The notes: generated from the sequence alone by a model not told the origin. A stretch of 24,078 nt of DNA from Paramacrobiotus richtersi (GCA_034698045.1 JAQGAU010000771.1:1-24078); one strand, 5' to 3'. Positions 1 to 9,545 are shown, numbered from the stretch's first letter. Translations and numbers: made by a program.

Positions 1-111
1 CGAGATCAGATTGGCTGTTTTAACACTTGATGTTTCGAAATTTGTAGACGTTTTTGTGCGCTTGCGATGACGTTTTGAAAGGAATAAATTTTTTCAATCA
101 TAAAACCATTA

Positions 112-166
112 TATGTCGTGATGCATAAGCAAAACTGATTCAAAACTATTTGCACACCTCCTACTG
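112..166. repeat. Short dispersed repeat S, copy a
   Basis: This stretch matches 8802-8855 in the same orientation, sharing blocks such as ATGCATAARCAAAACTG and TTCAAAA followed by TATTT. It lies just left of the decayed Kelch copy, while its partner lies just beyond the upstream flank of GPCR1. Weaker similarity may extend left to about position 60. No coding potential is evident in either copy. Confidence 0.55.
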
Positions 167-297
167 AATCTGGATCTACTGTAAGACACAGTTGCAGCTT
201 GCAGTCGTGGCTGTAGCGTCACATAGTTTATAAAAAGCATCGTGTATTCAGACAGAGAAACATCGTTAAATTGCATATTCTAGCGAATGTCCCCTAT

Positions 298-1005
298 TCA
301 TACGCACAATGTTTTAGACAAAGAGTAGTTTAAACGCAACGGTAATTCACCACCTGGCGGCCGGTTAAAAGCAACGTCTGACCAGTCATTTCGCACTGTG
401 TCATAGACTTCCATCGTCTGCACCACCTGCTGACGATGCATGTTCTGAACTCCGCCGTAAATGTATATTCTGTTATCCAGGACAAATGCAGAGTGGTCCA
501 TTCTCGGGTGCTTCAGATCGAGCACTGTCTCCCGCTTCTGGAGCATTGCATCGTATAACGGGGACACGATCTCACCACTTGATCTGTATTTTTATCGTAA
601 CCTCCCAACACATACAAATCACCATGCAGAGCAGCCAACGCGGGACCTTTCAAAGCATTTTGCAGTGGAGGATAGGATTTCCATTCCTTCGTTACCGTGT
701 CGAAAGACGCCAGTGATTATATCTTTCCCGGTATTGTATGCCATGTGAAGTACAATAATTTGTTCTCATATCGGGTAGCAGTAGTTGTACTGAAATAGTA
801 TCCGGTATAAAGAACAGCAAGAAATTACCTGAAGCTGTTGTTTCGCTGAGTGACACACTTTATTTATTTTAATCGTACCTTTTTGGGAGTAAGCCGAAGA
901 GGCTCCTTACAGATTTGGTGTGGATATCTACCTCTACTAAAAAGACCTTCGGACCCTTGCGACATGAATTTGAGGATTCCGCAAAGAAATTTGTTGCTTA
1001 GGCAA
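298..1005 (-). pseudogene. Truncated Kelch-repeat pseudogene, copy of the kinase-Kelch gene
   Basis: Read on the minus strand, this region is homologous to the last part of exon 2 (885-1005), the second intron, and all of exon 3 (298-804) of the kinase-Kelch gene at 18416-21037. The last readable piece (298-567) keeps a Kelch blade with YIYGGVQN and ends with LSKTLCV, as in the intact gene. Three lesions are visible against that copy. The splice acceptor AG is AC at 805. A TAA stop replaces sequence just before the DTVTEEW-equivalent segment (717-719). Two extra bases near 554-557 shift the frame. The kinase domain and the first blades are absent, since similarity ends near 1005. It is a partial genomic duplicate and not a processed copy, because intron sequence is retained. 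Expression of the short 3' open frame cannot be excluded, but nothing supports it. Confidence 0.88.
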
Positions 1006-1371
1006 TACGCTTAGGCAAAACGATAAAAATCGCTAAATTCAAGACAGCGCAGTAGGTAAACGTCTGCAGCGCACACAGCACAGGCAATTATCTCTAGATC
1101 TATGTGCCGAAGTATACATAGGTCCTTGTTGATTTACACAGCAGGAACGTGGTACATCATATCGGTGGTTGCCCAAAGTCCCACATGAAGCATCGGCAAC
1201 CGACGTGAGTTTCAATGGTAATTGCGTGTTAATGCACTATCATGTGCACGATCGCCGTGTGCTGCGCGTCAGTAGGAAAACAGATAACAATCTCTGTCGG
1301 AGTGATATCAACCGTTAAAACATGACAGGCGTATAATTATATATAATATAAATGAGCGTAACCGAGCGTCG

Positions 1372-1380
1372 TATATAAAG
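1372..1380 (+). promoter_or_regulatory. TATA box upstream of the four-pass membrane protein gene
   Basis: The sequence TATATAAAG fits a canonical TATA element. It lies about 180 bases before the chosen ATG at 1559, so a transcript starting roughly 25-35 bases downstream would carry a 5' leader of about 150 bases. Upstream ATG triplets occur in that leader. Assignment to this gene rests on position and strand only. Confidence 0.5.
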
Positions 1381-1558
1381 AAGCGTTTAGGCATTGTACA
1401 GATAACCGCAGTTCATGCTGAATATTGCACGTGCCGCTTAACACTTCATTCCAGTTTAGCAAATCCTGTACTGCATATGCTTATAAAGTTCCAAGTTTCC
1501 TGCTTGCTGTCTAGAAAACCGTTACTTTTGATCTCGAGGACCATAACACAGCTGAGGA

Positions 1559-3183
1559 ATGACACAATCAGCAGAAATGCCTCTTATTCTAGCGCGCCAC
1601 TTATTTAACAATCCCAGACATGGTAGACAACCAGTATCTTCCTCCGTGCAGCATGTGGGATCCGCCATGGTGCAGATAATCTGCGGTGCTGTGATTTCCT
1701 TGGTTGATGTGATAAGTAAGTGTAAATTACCTAACACTACTGGGTATATTTACCATATCCATGACGCTGTATCAGGCCGATCATTTGAACAACTGTTTAT
1801 TGGTATTGGTATTATTATTGCTTTACAAGAGCAGACTGATCATCTATAAATTTCATCTATAAGTTTGTTATTAGTATTTAAGAAGAAACTTCAGGAAGAG
1901 ATAATAAGACAGTGCATTTAGGGGAGGTAAACTGAGTTCTGATTCAGTGTTTCAAAGTAGGAATGTTCAGTAAAACTAGTTTTTTAAAGTTTCGGCTTCC
2001 CATTTAGAACTGTCTTCAGAAGTTTTTCATTGTCTGAAGAATAGCTCAGTGGACAAAGGTGTCCGAGTATAAAATCCCGTGTTACTTATGTCAAAAGTAG
2101 CAGAAAGCCGGCTACCTGCCAAGCAGTGAAATGAATAAATGAATAGTGGATTGCGGCGCCCCATTGCGAAGCTGGATACCTTCCAAAACTTGCGGTGAAA
2201 TGCAATACAATGCATACCGTATGGTAATTTGTTTACGGTACAGATTTTAAACTGTTTTTGCGGTCGGTAGTAATGTTGGAGTGACAAAAAAAAGTCGCAC
2301 GCTAGCACAGAGCACTGCAACTTTCTCATTCTAATAAGATCTTAAAGATACACTGGATTGTCCTGTACAGTACTCCTTGCTAAAAGTCCTCTCATTCGTA
2401 CGTTCATGAACGAAGGGCAGCAGTCTTTTTTTGTAGATTGCGACTTGACAATGAGCCGATTCTTTGGAAAATCAGAGGTCACCTTAAGAGTTAAATGAAT
2501 TATTGTAGTTTAAAAGAGTAGTCTATATATCCAAAGTATTGTAGTTTGGTCAGTCTAAGCTTCCACCAGCGCCTGATACCAGAAGGCGCCTTATACCCGA
2601 GTCAGCTTAGGCATTTCAGTCCTACAGTACTGCCACAGCTCATTGAGTTTACGTAGCATGCAAAGAATTTGACGATGAATTGTATACGTTAGCTCGGTTT
2701 GGTCGTTATTTGTTCGATAGTATACTTATCAGTATTTTGCTATATACAGGTCGGACCCAATACGACTTAAAGATCTCTGGAGTAGCACTGCGCGTCGTCT
2801 TTGGCGTTTTCTGCGTTATCGCGGGCTCCTTAACAGCGGCCACCGGTTGCGCTTCTCGCAATGGCTCCAGCAGTGGCCGCTACCTCGCCCATGCATCCCG
2901 AGCAGTAAACGTTCTGTCCTGTTTGGCGTCCATCGCGTTGCTGATCTGGTACGGCGTCGGCCTGACAGACTTCAACGAGACGGGCCCGTCGGAATGCGCC
3001 AGGAAGTACAGCAATGACTTTGCCATATACAATGCGTGCTTAGATGTATGCCAATACGTCCGGAACTTCTTGGGTACCGCCATAGCTGTCCTAGTTGTCA
3101 TGTTCATTACCAGCATCGTAGCGTGTGTCTATAATTCGAAGTCCCTGTTCTCTTTTCGCCCCACGACCATTAACATCACCTAG
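1559..3183 (+). CDS. Four-pass membrane protein, CD20/MS4A-like, two exons
   Basis: Exons 1559-1715 and 2750-3183 join across a 1034-bp intron with donor GTAAGT and acceptor TATATACAG. The phases agree (one base plus two bases), giving 196 residues. An in-frame TGA stands directly before the ATG. Hydrophobic segments are at about 34-52, 62-84, 104-124 and 158-180, so exon 1 supplies the first. Between segments 3 and 4 lies a loop with Cys135, Cys149, Cys153 and a possible N-glycosylation site at NET (128). The second segment contains VIAGSLTAATG and the third starts AVNVLSCLASIALL. These resemble the G-S-L and N-x-L-S signatures of CD20-like proteins, which are membrane proteins linked to receptor signalling and trafficking. 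Codon use in exon 2 is GC-rich and gene-like. The family call is by eye; other tetraspan families (claudin-like, TM4SF) are alternatives. The four-pass topology is more certain than the family. Confidence 0.72.
2544..2586 (+). repeat. 43-bp near-identical element, copy a
   Basis: This 43-base stretch matches 14596-14638 with a single visible mismatch, although the flanks on both sides differ. A weaker relative (TTTTGGCCAGTTCTAGCTTCC) starts near 16893. Here it lies in the intron of the four-pass membrane protein gene, about 160 bases before exon 2. It is followed by the palindrome AAGGCGCCTT and a TATA-like TTATAC, so an internal promoter is possible but unproven. Confidence 0.7.
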
Positions 3184-3439
3184 CCATTCTTCTGCGTCCA
3201 GTTGTCTTATATGTTTCCATAGTTTGCTTGAATGTTGGGATGTTTGCATTCTTTCGGCTGTCAACCACAAAATTGCAGGATCAGTAATGGGTGTGGCAAC
3301 ATGCAGCAGCTTGCATGACCTGTGCCTGTATGCTCAATTCGTCATGCACCTGGAAATTGTCCTCGGTTAATACAGTCATCCATTTATTCAGTAACGGTGT
3401 GTGGTTGTGGACTAATTATTTGATTGTTGTTTAGTGGAC

Positions 3440-3445
3440 AATAAA
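3440..3445 (+). terminator. Polyadenylation signal AATAAA
   Basis: AATAAA lies 257 bases after the stop codon of the four-pass membrane protein gene on the same strand, a normal 3'-UTR length. It probably marks the transcript end near 3460. No other strong hexamer is closer to the stop. Confidence 0.5.
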
Positions 3446-3610
3446 TTTTCCTAATAATTACTTTTACATGGGCTTTCTGCGCATTTAAAGTTCACCATGT
3501 TCGTAGTGACTGACTGTTTTAATTATGTATGTGACACAGACAGCACCGTAAACAAAAAGCGGGATCGTTATATTTAAACATAATGAATACGATAGGCTCA
3601 ATGTTGATTC

Positions 3611-4175
3611 ACTCACATCTGATAAGGAACAATCTTATGCAAATCTCTCCATTCCGCCGACATTTGAATGGAATAGTTTCTCGGTACGGAATACAATTTG
3701 TCGGAATGCTAGGCACAGTCAGTCAACCGGAATAGAATGTCGGAACGGATTGAACATTCTGAATGAACCTGTTTTAATAATTTATTAGAATTCAGCCGTT
3801 GGTATGATTGACGTGTTGTGTTGCTGTCTATTAAGAAATACATTATATTACTATCATAAATAAAAGCAGTTATAATGTAATAACAATAAACTACATGCAC
3901 CACTCTTCGGTTCAGGAAATTATTGTAATACAGTTTTAGAACATCAAAATACCGGCAAAAGCTCAATCGCGATTGTTGCGCTCGTGCTTTTGTTTATAAT
4001 ATAGGCTTGGGTGCACCGTATATATTTTTCCAAAGTCACATTGCTGACAAATGATCTTATTTCGTTCTGCGAATATTGTTTCTGGATGCAGGTCATTTCG
4101 TAGCCGTGGTGATGCTTTTCTGTCAATGGGACTACCGTCAAAATGCAATGAAAAGCATACATTGGTTTGACTGAC
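3611..4175. repeat. Dispersed repeat R1, copy a
   Basis: About 565 bases here match 21742-22292 in the same orientation. Conserved blocks include ACTCACATCTGATAAGGAAC, ACAATTTGTCGGAATGCTAG, ACATCAAAATACCG and CATACATTGGT. A short piece of the left end recurs at 14065-14093. No conserved reading frame unites the copies and no terminal inverted repeat is obvious. It is either a non-coding transposon remnant or part of a larger segmental duplication. Confidence 0.82.
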
Positions 4176-4990
4176 AAAATAAACATAGTAATGATCAGCA
4201 CGTAAAACGACACGCATCAGTCAGATTTTTGCACAAAAGGTTGGTTAGATTTGCGAAACCACGGACAGGAAAAATCTTAGGGTACATGCCTCAGCGACGG
4301 TCATGTGTCACGTATGCGAAAGTGACCCGCTACCGGCAAAGAAACCGCAAATCCTCCGAACAGGGGCATCAAACCTAAAATTTTCGGTATTCTTAAGTAT
4401 CCTGCCTTCGTTTATGTTCTTATAAAATAATAATTATCTCATAAAAGGGTACGATTTTGACTGTGTACAATGCATGGTCAGGATCTCACGCCGCGTCACC
4501 AAGTGTGCGGTACGACCGCAGTGGTTTGGAGAGGCGGAACTGATTGTCAGTACATGAGTGTTTGTGGAGACTGATGATCGGACTGGTTGATGGACAAGCC
4601 AGTCTATCATACTAGTGACGTTTTGATGTGCTTTACGTATATGTTCTAAGTATAGCTACCGAACAAAACAAGTGAGTCTGTTGCTCGAATCCTGCACGCC
4701 GTGAACTCGATGGATCTGCTGCATGATCTGGACATGTTACGGCGGTGTACGCCGTCGAGCACCAGTTTTGCCAACGAAAGTAAGCTCGAGAATTATGGTT
4801 GCTGCGATGTCGCCGACACGCCGCCGTACCGACATGCGGTGAGAAACGCGCTAACATAATAATTATTATCGTTCGGTGTTTACTGTACTTTACAACGCTT
4901 CCGAACATAACGGACGTAATCGTAACTTCCATCATTCCGTCCAACTCAACATTTTTCTAGATCAACAGCTCAGATAAACGATTGTTGGTT
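4176..4990. other. Intergenic stretch, no gene seen
   Basis: Between repeat R1 and the secreted-protein gene I find no convincing exon. Open frames on the minus strand around 4633-4944 lack domain features or codon bias. The last few hundred bases presumably hold the promoter of the gene starting at 4991, but no clear TATA box stands out. Confidence 0.4.
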
Positions 4991-5636
4991 ATGATAACAT
5001 TCCAGCTTGCGCTTCTCATGTACGCTGCTTCTGCCAGTGCTGCCGTTTCTCCTTCGCTTTATGTTGAAGCTTCTGTGAATTTCGACTCGGTTGTAAGCAA
5101 GTCTTTTTGTGTTTTTTTGGGAAAAGAAACATCAGTGCTTCTTTTCAAGCGGCTGCTCTTCGAGCTTGTTAACGTTAAGAAACTTGAACAGCAGTCGCTT
5201 GACAGTTCAGCATTGTGTTTCTTTTGTTGCCATTGGTTCCATAAACGCATGCCAAAAGGATGAGGGTCTTTTGGAGTGTTGCTTGTACTGCGATAGTCGA
5301 ACCATTGCACTACAGCCAGCATTCCGGAGGCTAGCAGCGTAATGCTATGCATATCATAAATTAGTTTCTTCAAGGGTTCTCGAGAACCGGTACCCTCGAT
5401 TTACGTGGGATGCCCCCCACTGCTATCGCTTAAAGTGGACTTTGGAATCCCGCTGTGTTGGCATGATCGCAAATGACTGTAATTACGACGGCACGTATAA
5501 GTTCACAGTAAAGGAGCTATTTGTAAGTTCGCATACTGTAGATAGCTTCCCGAAAGCGTATAAAGCACTGGCAAGTAGCGATCGGCATTTTGTCCAAAAG
5601 AAATTTATGCATATTCAGGACGAGGAATATGAATGA
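4991..5636 (+). CDS. Small secreted cysteine-containing protein, splicing partly unresolved
   Basis: The ATG at 4991 begins a signal peptide (MITFQLALLMYAASASA, probable cleavage before AVS). The frame runs to a donor-like GTAAGC at 5093. A second clearly coding stretch lies at about 5365-5522, in the frame that carries WDAPHCYRLKW, SRCVG, NDCNYDGTYKF and VKELF. Candidate acceptors are AG at 5363-5364 and at 5373-5374. It may end at a perfect GTAAGT donor (5523) and splice to AG at 5821-5822, giving a tiny last exon coding LDV and a stop. Alternatively it reads through to the stop ending at 5636. The phase of the first donor (0) does not match either acceptor, so a small middle exon or another donor must exist. 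The cysteines (in PHCY, SRCV and NDCN) and signal peptide suggest an extracellular protein. I recognise no family and propose no function. Confidence 0.5.
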
Positions 5637-6325
5637 CACTGCCATAATCGTGGGTAAATTGTTATGTGCCATGAGCACATGACACTCTGCCGCCGTTATG
5701 GCTGCTCGCAATATTATTCGTGCTAGTATAAGCAGTCGATTATGTACGTATGGTACTGCACGGAATGCTGGAAGTGCCGCACTTGACAATATGTTTGGTA
5801 TTTCTTTGGGTTTATTGCACAGTTAGATGTCTGACTGATATCTAGTTACTACTAATTTTGACTGACTCTGACTGTCACCATAGACTGCATACATACAGTA
5901 TGTAGGTAGTTTTAGCCTTAACCAAACGAAATTTGATATGCTCAGTTGCCAACACTAACAGTAAAAACGATTAAGATCGTTGAAGAAGTTAAAGTTACAG
6001 AGTTCTAGAGTGTTTCCGGCCATCGCTGGGAGAGCTTCATTTTAATCCGTTGAAGGCAAACACTGAGCGACCAGAGTCCGGCATCAAGGTCCGAACAAGA
6101 GTTGGGTCAGATAATCCGGCTCTGACCGGTGGCGCCTTGGCGCGTTAGAGAAGTACAGTGAAATCCCAATCCACCGTTCAACCAACCTCAAGCAAAGCAC
6201 AGCTAGCATTGTTCTTTACTGTGGCGGCTGAGTGTGGTGCGAGATGTGATGGCGACTTCCCGTGCATAAGCTGTAGCTGTGTTTGCCCGGCACCCGTAAA
6301 CCCTGATAGGAATCGCGTGCGATGA

Positions 6326-7351
6326 TCAGTTGGTGCAATTTGTGTTCCAGAATATTTGCTGCAACTTTTGACACTTCACCAAGCGTACAACTTGATTTCG
6401 AAGACTCCCAACGGTCAGTGCAAAGAAGAGCGGATCAAGCAGGGGCAGTAAAGGAGCTAAAAAACCTTGTATTTGCTGAAGGGTTCTCAGCTTGCTGATT
6501 GGCATAAAGTCCAGCAGGTGGTAGTATATCAAACTCGGTAGCCAACAAATAACGGCGCTAATTGTAAACAGCGTCAAAACGGTAAATGGTCGGGATCTGG
6601 TCTTTCGATTCGCTAGAACCTTGTTCTCTGCACCGCTGCTGCGGTTTAGCACTCCATCGGTTTGGACGGAAGGTGCAACAACGGCCACTCTAGTCCTTCG
6701 GAAGTATTTGCAGAGAAGAATGGGATAGCATACCGGAATGAATAGCTTTGGTACGTCAAATACCCAAACTGATATTAACGCAGTCCATGTACGCTGTGCC
6801 GTCGTGTCCAGATAGCACCCCTTAGCTACCGGAACGCGATAATACCGAGCATCTAATATTATTCCTGGCAGAAGGAGTGTGTGAACGTACAGAACAACGG
6901 CAGCGCAGAGCAAAGTAGCCACTCGGCAAGTGTGACCATTTCTGTATGATACTGACCAAAACAGCGCCCAAGCGCGATTGATGCTGACTAGGACGTGAAT
7001 GTGGACCGTAACGGCCGCAATAACATAGCCAAAGTAAATCTTTAAGGTGCAGGCATGAAACCCCAGCGACCAGTAGACAGAATAATCGGAGAGAATTTTT
7101 ATAGGATTTTGAGTCAAGGTGAACAGAACGTGGCTGCATAATAAGGCAATAATATACACGTTAAACGGGGTCCGAAAAAGTTTCTTTTGGAGCAGGATAA
7201 ACAGCAACACAGAATTGAGAGCTAGTGTGATCACTGTTAAGCTGATGAGAGTGTATGATAATGGATAACCACTGGGTGCGCGACTGGTGCTTTGCGTTGC
7301 CGTCCGATTGTCTTCGGAAACACAGCAGTTTGTGGAATTATCGGCCAACAT
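6326..7351 (-). CDS. Divergent rhodopsin-like G-protein-coupled receptor (GPCR1)
   Basis: This intronless gene encodes 341 residues from the ATG at 7351. The frame is open slightly further but without an ATG, and the GPCR2 start region aligns here. Seven hydrophobic segments fall at about 31-54, 63-83, 100-127, 143-165, 191-214, 257-279 and 293-317. The short outer N-terminus has two N-glycosylation sites (NST, NRT). Family A marks are present: Cys101 at the top of helix 3, Cys179 in loop 2, a proline in helix 5 and CWLP in helix 6. Other marks have changed: the helix 3 DRY is NRA (125-127), the NPxxY of helix 7 is DPLFF, the helix 2 aspartate is replaced by CSH, and the helix 4 tryptophan is absent. 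It should sit in the plasma membrane and signal through G proteins, but the ligand is unknown. It is close to GPCR2, 9 kb away on the same strand, so it belongs to a local receptor expansion. Confidence 0.9.
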   Translation of the reverse strand: MLADNSTNCCVSEDNRTATQSTSRAPSGYPLSYTLISLTVITLALNSVLLFILLQKKLFRTPFNVYIIALLCSHVLFTLTQNPIKILSDYSVYWSLGFHACTLKIYFGYVIAAVTVHIHVLVSINRAWALFWSVSYRNGHTCRVATLLCAAVVLYVHTLLLPGIILDARYYRVPVAKGCYLDTTAQRTWTALISVWVFDVPKLFIPVCYPILLCKYFRRTRVAVVAPSVQTDGVLNRSSGAENKVLANRKTRSRPFTVLTLFTISAVICWLPSLIYYHLLDFMPISKLRTLQQIQGFLAPLLPLLDPLFFALTVGSLRNQVVRLVKCQKLQQIFWNTNCTN

Positions 7352-7535
7352 TGTCACTGGCTGGCTCGACACTGCGTCCACCGCATCAATTTATTAACAG
7401 GGCTTGGGCAGTCGGATTTCAGATTTTTTGATTGGAAGCTGTAGAAGCAGGATGCTTGTACGTGTTACGCTTTCATCCAGCTCGTAGGCAATATTAAGAT
7501 TGAGAAGGCTTATTACGTAAGACGTACGGTACTGT

Positions 7536-7668
7536 GTCTATTTGCAGACGATAATTAAAAGCTGGAAACTGACACTCCTTCCGGACTAATCACTGCTTTT
7601 GTTTGGCAAAGGAGCCTCTTTCGTTACAAGAACGCAAAAGGGCCCTCCCGGTGCTTTGATATCATCGT
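7536..7668 (-). promoter_or_regulatory. Conserved upstream element of GPCR1
   Basis: The region shares ordered blocks with 16721-16864 upstream of GPCR2, including GTCTATTTGC, GACGATAATT, CCTTCCGGA and AAAGGAGC. Conservation of these non-coding blocks at a similar distance from both receptors suggests 5'-UTR or promoter sequence, or simply recent duplication. A third copy of its core lies at 7988-8042. Confidence 0.45.
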
Positions 7669-7987
7669 AACTGTGCAGTATCCAGTTGGTCTGTTAGGTT
7701 CCGCTCAATCGTATTTAACAAGTTAATTGCACTCGCTGCTTGAGGGCGCTAGCTGTTAGATTAAAGCGAACAGGGGATCTAAGCGAAACTATCAATTTTT
7801 CATATCACGCATAACGTTTTTACAATATCGACCGCCATTGCCACCGGCATATCTGCACATCATTGACAGATTAGCAAAGATGTCAGCACAGAAAACTTAA
7901 GCATTTGGTGCAATCTGCAGCATCAGAACTTTCCTATATGTATCGCTACCAGGTACCAGTCAGGTATTAAGACTGATAAAACTAATT

Positions 7988-8042
7988 ACGTCTCTTTGGG
8001 GGACGATAAACCGGAAACGGAAACTCTTTCCAGACTAATGAC
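7988..8042 (-). promoter_or_regulatory. Extra copy of the GPCR upstream element
   Basis: This is the same core (GGACGATAA, then CGGAAAC, then TTTCCAGACTAATGAC) as in the GPCR1 and GPCR2 upstream regions. The bases before it (AAAACTAATTACGTCT) match the GPCR2 flank better than the GPCR1 flank. No receptor coding sequence lies between it and the first copy, so it may mark a deleted receptor or an internal duplication. Confidence 0.5.
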
Positions 8043-8260
8043 ATGTCTACTGTATGTTAGCATCGAGGCTGCCTGCCCTAATGTTAAAACACGTTAGTCC
8101 ATGCTTAGTTAATGTTTCTTCGGGGATGCACAATACGAAAACACTGATTTCCTGTGGCTCGTATGTACGTTCCGTTACAAGATCTCTAATCGTTGAGTAT
8201 CCGATTTGGTCAGCCAGCTTCCTGTTAATAATCGATATTACACAATATGACAATAACACG

Positions 8261-8280
8261 ATGATGATCATCATCATCAT
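8261..8280. repeat. ATG/ATC trinucleotide microsatellite with palindromic centre
   Basis: The 20 bases ATGATGATCATCATCATCAT form a short trinucleotide run that switches strand sense in the middle, so part of it is self-complementary. This is common simple-sequence DNA and lies in no gene. Confidence 0.8.
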
Positions 8281-8801
8281 GGTGTGAGAGATTACTCTTA
8301 TTAAGCTCCGATGAACTAAGATCATTGGCAAATTAATGAAATTAAATGGGCTGTTGGAAATGAAAGGTCTTCCGGATCCTGGAATCCGATTATTGATCCA
8401 TCCAACGTCTCCAAAACGCTCGTAAGATTACGTGAATTTGCCGAGTTTCATACGATACAATGTTTTGCCCTTTTATCAACTGAAGAACGTCTATGATACT
8501 ATATCTTTTGGGTGCACCAACCTTTTTATCAAACAGCAATATTGCACTTTCAGATAGCGATTCCCATAAGGCAGAAAATAGCAAGGAATACTCTAGGCTT
8601 ATCACGCTTAATGTTTTTTAAACTTCGCAGACGTTGCAACTGGCAGGCATTGATCGGGGTTTGTAGTTGAAGTTGAACGCAGAACGTATGCAAAGGCACT
8701 ATCTTCTACGAGCACTTGCAACCGGCATTCTCGTTCTCAATTGACAGACTTGCGACTGCCTTTTCACTGGACCTTCAAGAAAGCAATACTGTATTATCGA
8801 T

Positions 8802-8855
8802 TCTGTCGTTATGCATAAACAAAACTGTTTCAAAAGTATTTTTGCACGTGACTCC
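8802..8855. repeat. Short dispersed repeat S, copy b
   Basis: Partner of 112-166 (blocks ATGCATAARCAAAACTG and TTCAAAA). It lies immediately beyond the far end of duplication unit A, whereas the other copy stands beside the Kelch pseudogene. This hints that receptor, S and Kelch were once adjacent. Confidence 0.55.
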
Positions 8856-8917
8856 CATTACCCACCGTCTGTATAATAATGAAGTCAATCCACATCCACA
8901 ATAATATACAAAGTATT

Positions 8918-8953
8918 CATGTACCATACCATGTACCATACCATGTATCATAC
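8918..8953. repeat. Three tandem copies of a 12-bp unit
   Basis: The unit CATGTACCATAC occurs three times in direct succession, with one change in the third copy (CATGTATCATAC). It is a small minisatellite in non-coding DNA. Confidence 0.9.
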
Positions 8954-9176
8954 GTCTTGCTGTGCACAGGGCCCAGTAAGCACGTTTGCGAGGTACCTCG
9001 AGGTACTGAAGACATTAGTCCTAATAATCTTGCTTGATATACTTCACGAATAGGTTAGTAACGTCTTCATGTACGTTCTAAGTGTTCTACTGCGGAGTTT
9101 AAACTGCGAGTTAATTTTGCCGCAGACCGGTGGAATTTTGTTATTCTGGATGAGATAATGTTCTTCGGAATAACGC

Positions 9177-9545
9177 CTTTCCGACATTTGAACAATAATG
9201 TCTCGTATCTCTCGCATGCAAACCCAGTGCAAAACCAGTAATCAATATTACCAAAGGTTAGAATAAACGTCAGGTAAGACATAGGAATTCAACAATTAGT
9301 TTCCGGGTTCTCCTACATGTTATGCCGAATCTTTCCGTACCTGATTAGCAAACGACAGTCTTGAACCGTCAAAATGCAATTTCAGCACGGAATAAATCTA
9401 GATAAAATAACCGCAGAATTAAACCTGGAGCATACCATAAGACTAGCTTCCCGGGACATATACCGAAATGCAAACCTTTCCTTTCTGACACATGGTTTGC
9501 ATACCATGTTCAAGTGAAGCTCGTTGATGTCGCTAAGTAAACCAT
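9177..9545. repeat. Dispersed repeat R2, copy a
   Basis: About 370 bases match 22990-23345 in the same orientation. Shared blocks include CTTTCCGACATTTG, AGTGCAAAACCA, GATTAGCAAACGACA, AAATGCAATTTCAGCACGGA and ACCATGTTCA. In the other copy the plus strand reads a RING-like FPCGHMICTPC; here the equivalent reading has a stop (FPF, stop, HMVCIPC). It may be a remnant of a gene fragment or of a transposon. Confidence 0.78.

Larger units (their letters stand above)
6235..8640. repeat. Segmental duplication unit A around GPCR1
   Basis: This block, from just after the GPCR1 stop through the coding region and about 1.3 kb of upstream DNA, is homologous to 15465-17345 around GPCR2. The left edge matches in the blocks GATGTGATGG and CCCGTGCAT. 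The upstream flank matches around 7536-7668. The far end matches at 8536-8620, for example TTGCACTTTCA (against TCGCACTTTCA) and GGCTTATCAC. The upstream region here is longer because one conserved element occurs twice. Duplication therefore included putative control DNA as well as the receptor. Confidence 0.82.

Noticed and set aside
5270-5320. tRNA-like internal promoter boxes on the minus strand (TGGCTGTAGTGC, GGTTCGACTAT)
   Set aside because: The two boxes are almost adjacent and no cloverleaf can be folded, so this is not a tRNA gene.
5059-5373. 104-codon minus-strand frame
   Set aside because: It overlaps the signal-peptide exon and intron of the plus-strand secreted-protein gene and shows no motif of its own.
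7352-7381. Upstream extension of GPCR1 by ten codons
   Set aside because: It would need a GTG start and reads only a few codons beyond a stop; the ATG at 7351 matches the GPCR2 start region.
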